A program made the translations under genes and the position numbers. This document shows, in pieces, positions 62,720 through 64,000 of a stretch of 64,000 bases of DNA. The notes below the pieces were generated by a model, which made no database searches, was not told the origin of the DNA, and saw nothing but the letters and a program-made list of their open reading frames with translations. Source of the DNA: Photobacterium alginatilyticum (GTDB lineage: Bacteria; Pseudomonadota; Gammaproteobacteria; Enterobacterales; Vibrionaceae); assembly GCF_009910675.1 (NCBI RefSeq), contig NZ_RSEJ01000028.1, positions 1 to 64,000 of the forward strand, read 5' to 3'. Position 1 is the first letter of the stretch; every line of letters begins with the position of its first letter.

Positions 62720-62985
62720 GGTCTGTTGACCTTTCATCGCCTTTCCTGCTGGTGGCGATTTTTTACGGTAACAAGGCGGAGGTATTCAATCATAGCCATC
62801 TATATTGATATTCCGACAACGCAGCTAGCGGGAAAAATAGCCCCAGCCCTTCGGGTAGAGACTAAAATGGCTTCATTCTGCGTTACTCAGAACTTATTTA
62901 GCGAGCTAAACTGCATTCTTCGTGCCTTGCCTGAAAACCTTTTTAGTCTCTACAGGTGTGGCGCTGAAAGATCAATAGACCCTAG
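62716..62985. repeat. MITE-like palindromic element between csdA and csdE
   Basis: A 270-bp non-coding element bounded by 21-bp inverted repeats: CTAGGGTCTGTTGACCTTTCA at 62716-62736, and its complement at 62965-62985 with 19/21 matches. TA at 62717-62718 and 62983-62984 could be a target duplication. A second perfect inverted pair, GTAGAGACTAAAA (62855-62867) and TTTTAGTCTCTAC (62941-62953), lies inside. No transposase is present. I infer a miniature inverted-repeat element; copy number elsewhere is unknown. Confidence 0.75.
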
Positions 62986-62994
62986 GAGAAACCG

Positions 62995-63423
62995 ATGACA
63001 CTACCCGCCCATCCTTTTGGCACCGACATTACCTCCGAAGCTATCGTTGCCCAGATGCAGGCAGCGAACGGCTGGGAAGACAGATACCGTAACGTCATTC
63101 AGCTCGGCAAGAAGCTGCCAGCATTGCCTGAAGAGCTAAAACAAGATCAGCTCAAAGTCAGCGGCTGCGAAAGCCAGGTGTGGTTGGCCCACCAGCAAGA
63201 TGAGGGTGTTTTTCACTTCGCGGCAGATTCCGATGCGCGGATTGTCCGCGGCCTGATCACCCTGGTACTGGCGGCCTATGAAGGAAAAACAGCGGCAGAA
63301 ATTCGGGCGTTTGATATCGACGGTTATTTTGACAGCCTGGGGTTAATGGCGCATCTCAGCCCGTCTCGGGGCAACGGCCTGAAAGCTATTGTCGAGCAGA
63401 TAAAATCGCTGGCCGACGCGTAA
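62995..63423 (+). CDS. csdE: Cysteine desulfurase sulfur acceptor subunit CsdE
   Basis: This 142-residue SufE-family protein accepts persulfide from CsdA. The acceptor cysteine is Cys58 in KVSGCESQVWL. The C-terminal region GLMAHLSPSRGNGLKAIVEQI is typical. AGGAG, 6 nt before the ATG, overlaps the right end of the MITE-like element. A strong terminator follows. Confidence 0.95.
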   Translation: MTLPAHPFGTDITSEAIVAQMQAANGWEDRYRNVIQLGKKLPALPEELKQDQLKVSGCESQVWLAHQQDEGVFHFAADSDARIVRGLITLVLAAYEGKTAAEIRAFDIDGYFDSLGLMAHLSPSRGNGLKAIVEQIKSLADA

Positions 63424-63437
63424 GGCCGATATGATCT

Positions 63438-63469
63438 AAAAAGCGAGAGCCAGTTGGCTCTCGCTTTTT
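63438..63469 (+). terminator. Rho-independent terminator of csdAE
   Basis: AAAAAGCGAGAGCCA and TGGCTCTCGCTTTTT form a perfect 15-bp stem, with T runs on both strands; it should also work against the IS element on the minus strand. Confidence 0.9.
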
Positions 63470-63523
63470 GTTTGTCGGTACTGCAATAGTTGATCAAACG
63501 TGCAGCTCCTCCCCTCTTTTCAA

Positions 63524-64000
63524 CTGTCTCTTGATCACAAGTCTGACTCAAGAGACTTTGCCAGCTCATATCCCTCAAGGATGGTTTGTAATCTAAACCA
63601 TCCTTCCCATAGCACTTTGACCGAGGCCCGACCGGTCCTCTTTGTATCCTTCCAGCCCCCTAATGTGGCTAAGTTTTTATAGAGCCAATCCATATCAGGA
63701 GCCGTTGCTGGGAGTTCTCGACTTTCTTGCTTAAGCCACAGTAACTTCCAAGCACGGTTGCTAAGTGTTCCTTCGCAGCTTCTCCTCGCTAGCTCTTTAT
63801 TTTCCTTTATAAACCTCAGCTCCAGTAATCGTGTGGCGATAAAGGCCAGGATGGTTATCATTCGCTCTAGATTGTTTTGGGTCTGCATACGCAGTGACTC
63901 AACATTCGTTCCCTCAGTTTTCCAGGTTTTATGATAATCCTCGACTAACCAACGGCGCTCATAGTAGCTGATGATTCGGTGAGCATCTGCTGCATTGGTT
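63524..64000 (-). mobile_element. IS4-family (IS50/Tn5-like) insertion sequence, partial
   Basis: The right-hand IS end is CTGTCTCTTGATCACAAGT at 63524-63542, which resembles the 19-bp Tn5/IS50 ends (CTGTCTCTTGATCAGATCT and CTGACTCTTATACACAAGT). The transposase stop codon lies within the end sequence, as in IS50. The rest of the element runs off the window, so its length and target duplication cannot be checked. The nine bases at 63515-63523 would be one copy of a 9-bp duplication. Confidence 0.88.
63535..64000 (-). CDS. IS4-family transposase, C-terminal part
   Basis: The open frame continues from beyond the window to a TGA at 63535-63537. It covers ~154 residues. The IS4 YREK signature is visible near the window edge: IISYYERRWLVEDYHKTWK (Tyr, Arg, catalytic Glu, then Lys with 2/3/6 spacing). 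NNLERMITILAFIATRLLELRF matches the Tn5 dimerisation domain. The N-terminus and other catalytic aspartates are outside the window. No stop or frameshift is seen in the visible part. Confidence 0.9.
   Translation of the reverse strand, partial: TNAADAHRIISYYERRWLVEDYHKTWKTEGTNVESLRMQTQNNLERMITILAFIATRLLELRFIKENKELARRSCEGTLSNRAWKLLWLKQESRELPATAPDMDWLYKNLATLGGWKDTKRTGRASVKVLWEGWFRLQTILEGYELAKSLESDL

Noticed and set aside
62726..62998. A 90-codon plus-strand frame between csdA and csdE
   Set aside because: It lies inside the palindromic MITE-like element, has no clear ribosome site and ends over the csdE start.

Overview
The window is chromosomal DNA of a gammaproteobacterium, almost certainly of the family Vibrionaceae and most like Photobacterium or a near relative. 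This rests on the gene families present (DUF3549, DUF3301, DUF2310, DUF2789 and DUF4250 proteins, an extended methionine aminopeptidase), on multiple CsrB-type RNAs, and on gene order shared with E. coli around metNIQ, the lpx/bamA cluster, map-glnD, yqcA-truC-yqcC-csrB-syd and gcvA-gcvB-csdAE. Genus is an inference; no database search was possible.

Layout. 1-450: the 5' end of a 16S rRNA gene (minus strand) with its boxA leader and promoter. 453-6163: a five-gene Yej-type peptide ABC importer (minus). 6369-13052: the block gmhB / metNIQ / trmO / proS, as in E. coli, but with the zinc-independent ribosomal protein pair rpmE2-rpmJ2 and a Zur palindrome where E. coli has rcsF. 13190-15791: a patatin-like lipase, a diguanylate cyclase, YaeP and a DUF4250 protein. 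15853-19042 (minus): a Mtr-type aromatic amino acid permease, a small cytochrome c and tilS. 19178-38650 (minus): one long essential-gene array, read rpsB-tsf-pyrH-frr-uppS-cdsA-dxr-rseP-bamA-skp-lpxD-fabZ-lpxA-lpxB-rnhB-dnaE-accA, covering translation, isoprenoid and phospholipid precursors, outer-membrane assembly, lipid A, replication and fatty acid synthesis. 38975-43099 (plus): map, glnD, yaeH. 43154-50474: yqcA-truC-yqcC and syd enclosing three tandem CsrB-family small RNA genes and several small proteins of unknown function. 50538-57958 (plus): queF, a membrane TPR protein with a degenerate GGDEF domain, a second diguanylate cyclase, ppnN and xni. 58045-63423: rlmM-ygdD-hydrolase-gcvA (minus), then divergent gcvB RNA and csdA-csdE. 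csdA and csdE are separated by a 270-bp MITE-like palindromic element. The window ends inside a Tn5/IS50-like IS4-family insertion sequence.

The most noteworthy element is the triplicated csrB locus at 46.3-48.4 kb. Each RNA gene carries its own terminator, -10 box and upstream 18-bp GacA/UvrY/VarA-type palindrome. The locus is therefore a three-gene sRNA array acting as a sponge for CsrA. Other points worth a second look are a perfect 16-bp hairpin ahead of yaeP, the MITE that supplies the csdA stop codon and touches the csdE ribosome site, the Zur/Fur-like control region between rpmE2 and trmO, the tandem MetJ array before metN, and the diguanylate cyclase with GDDEF in place of GGDEF.
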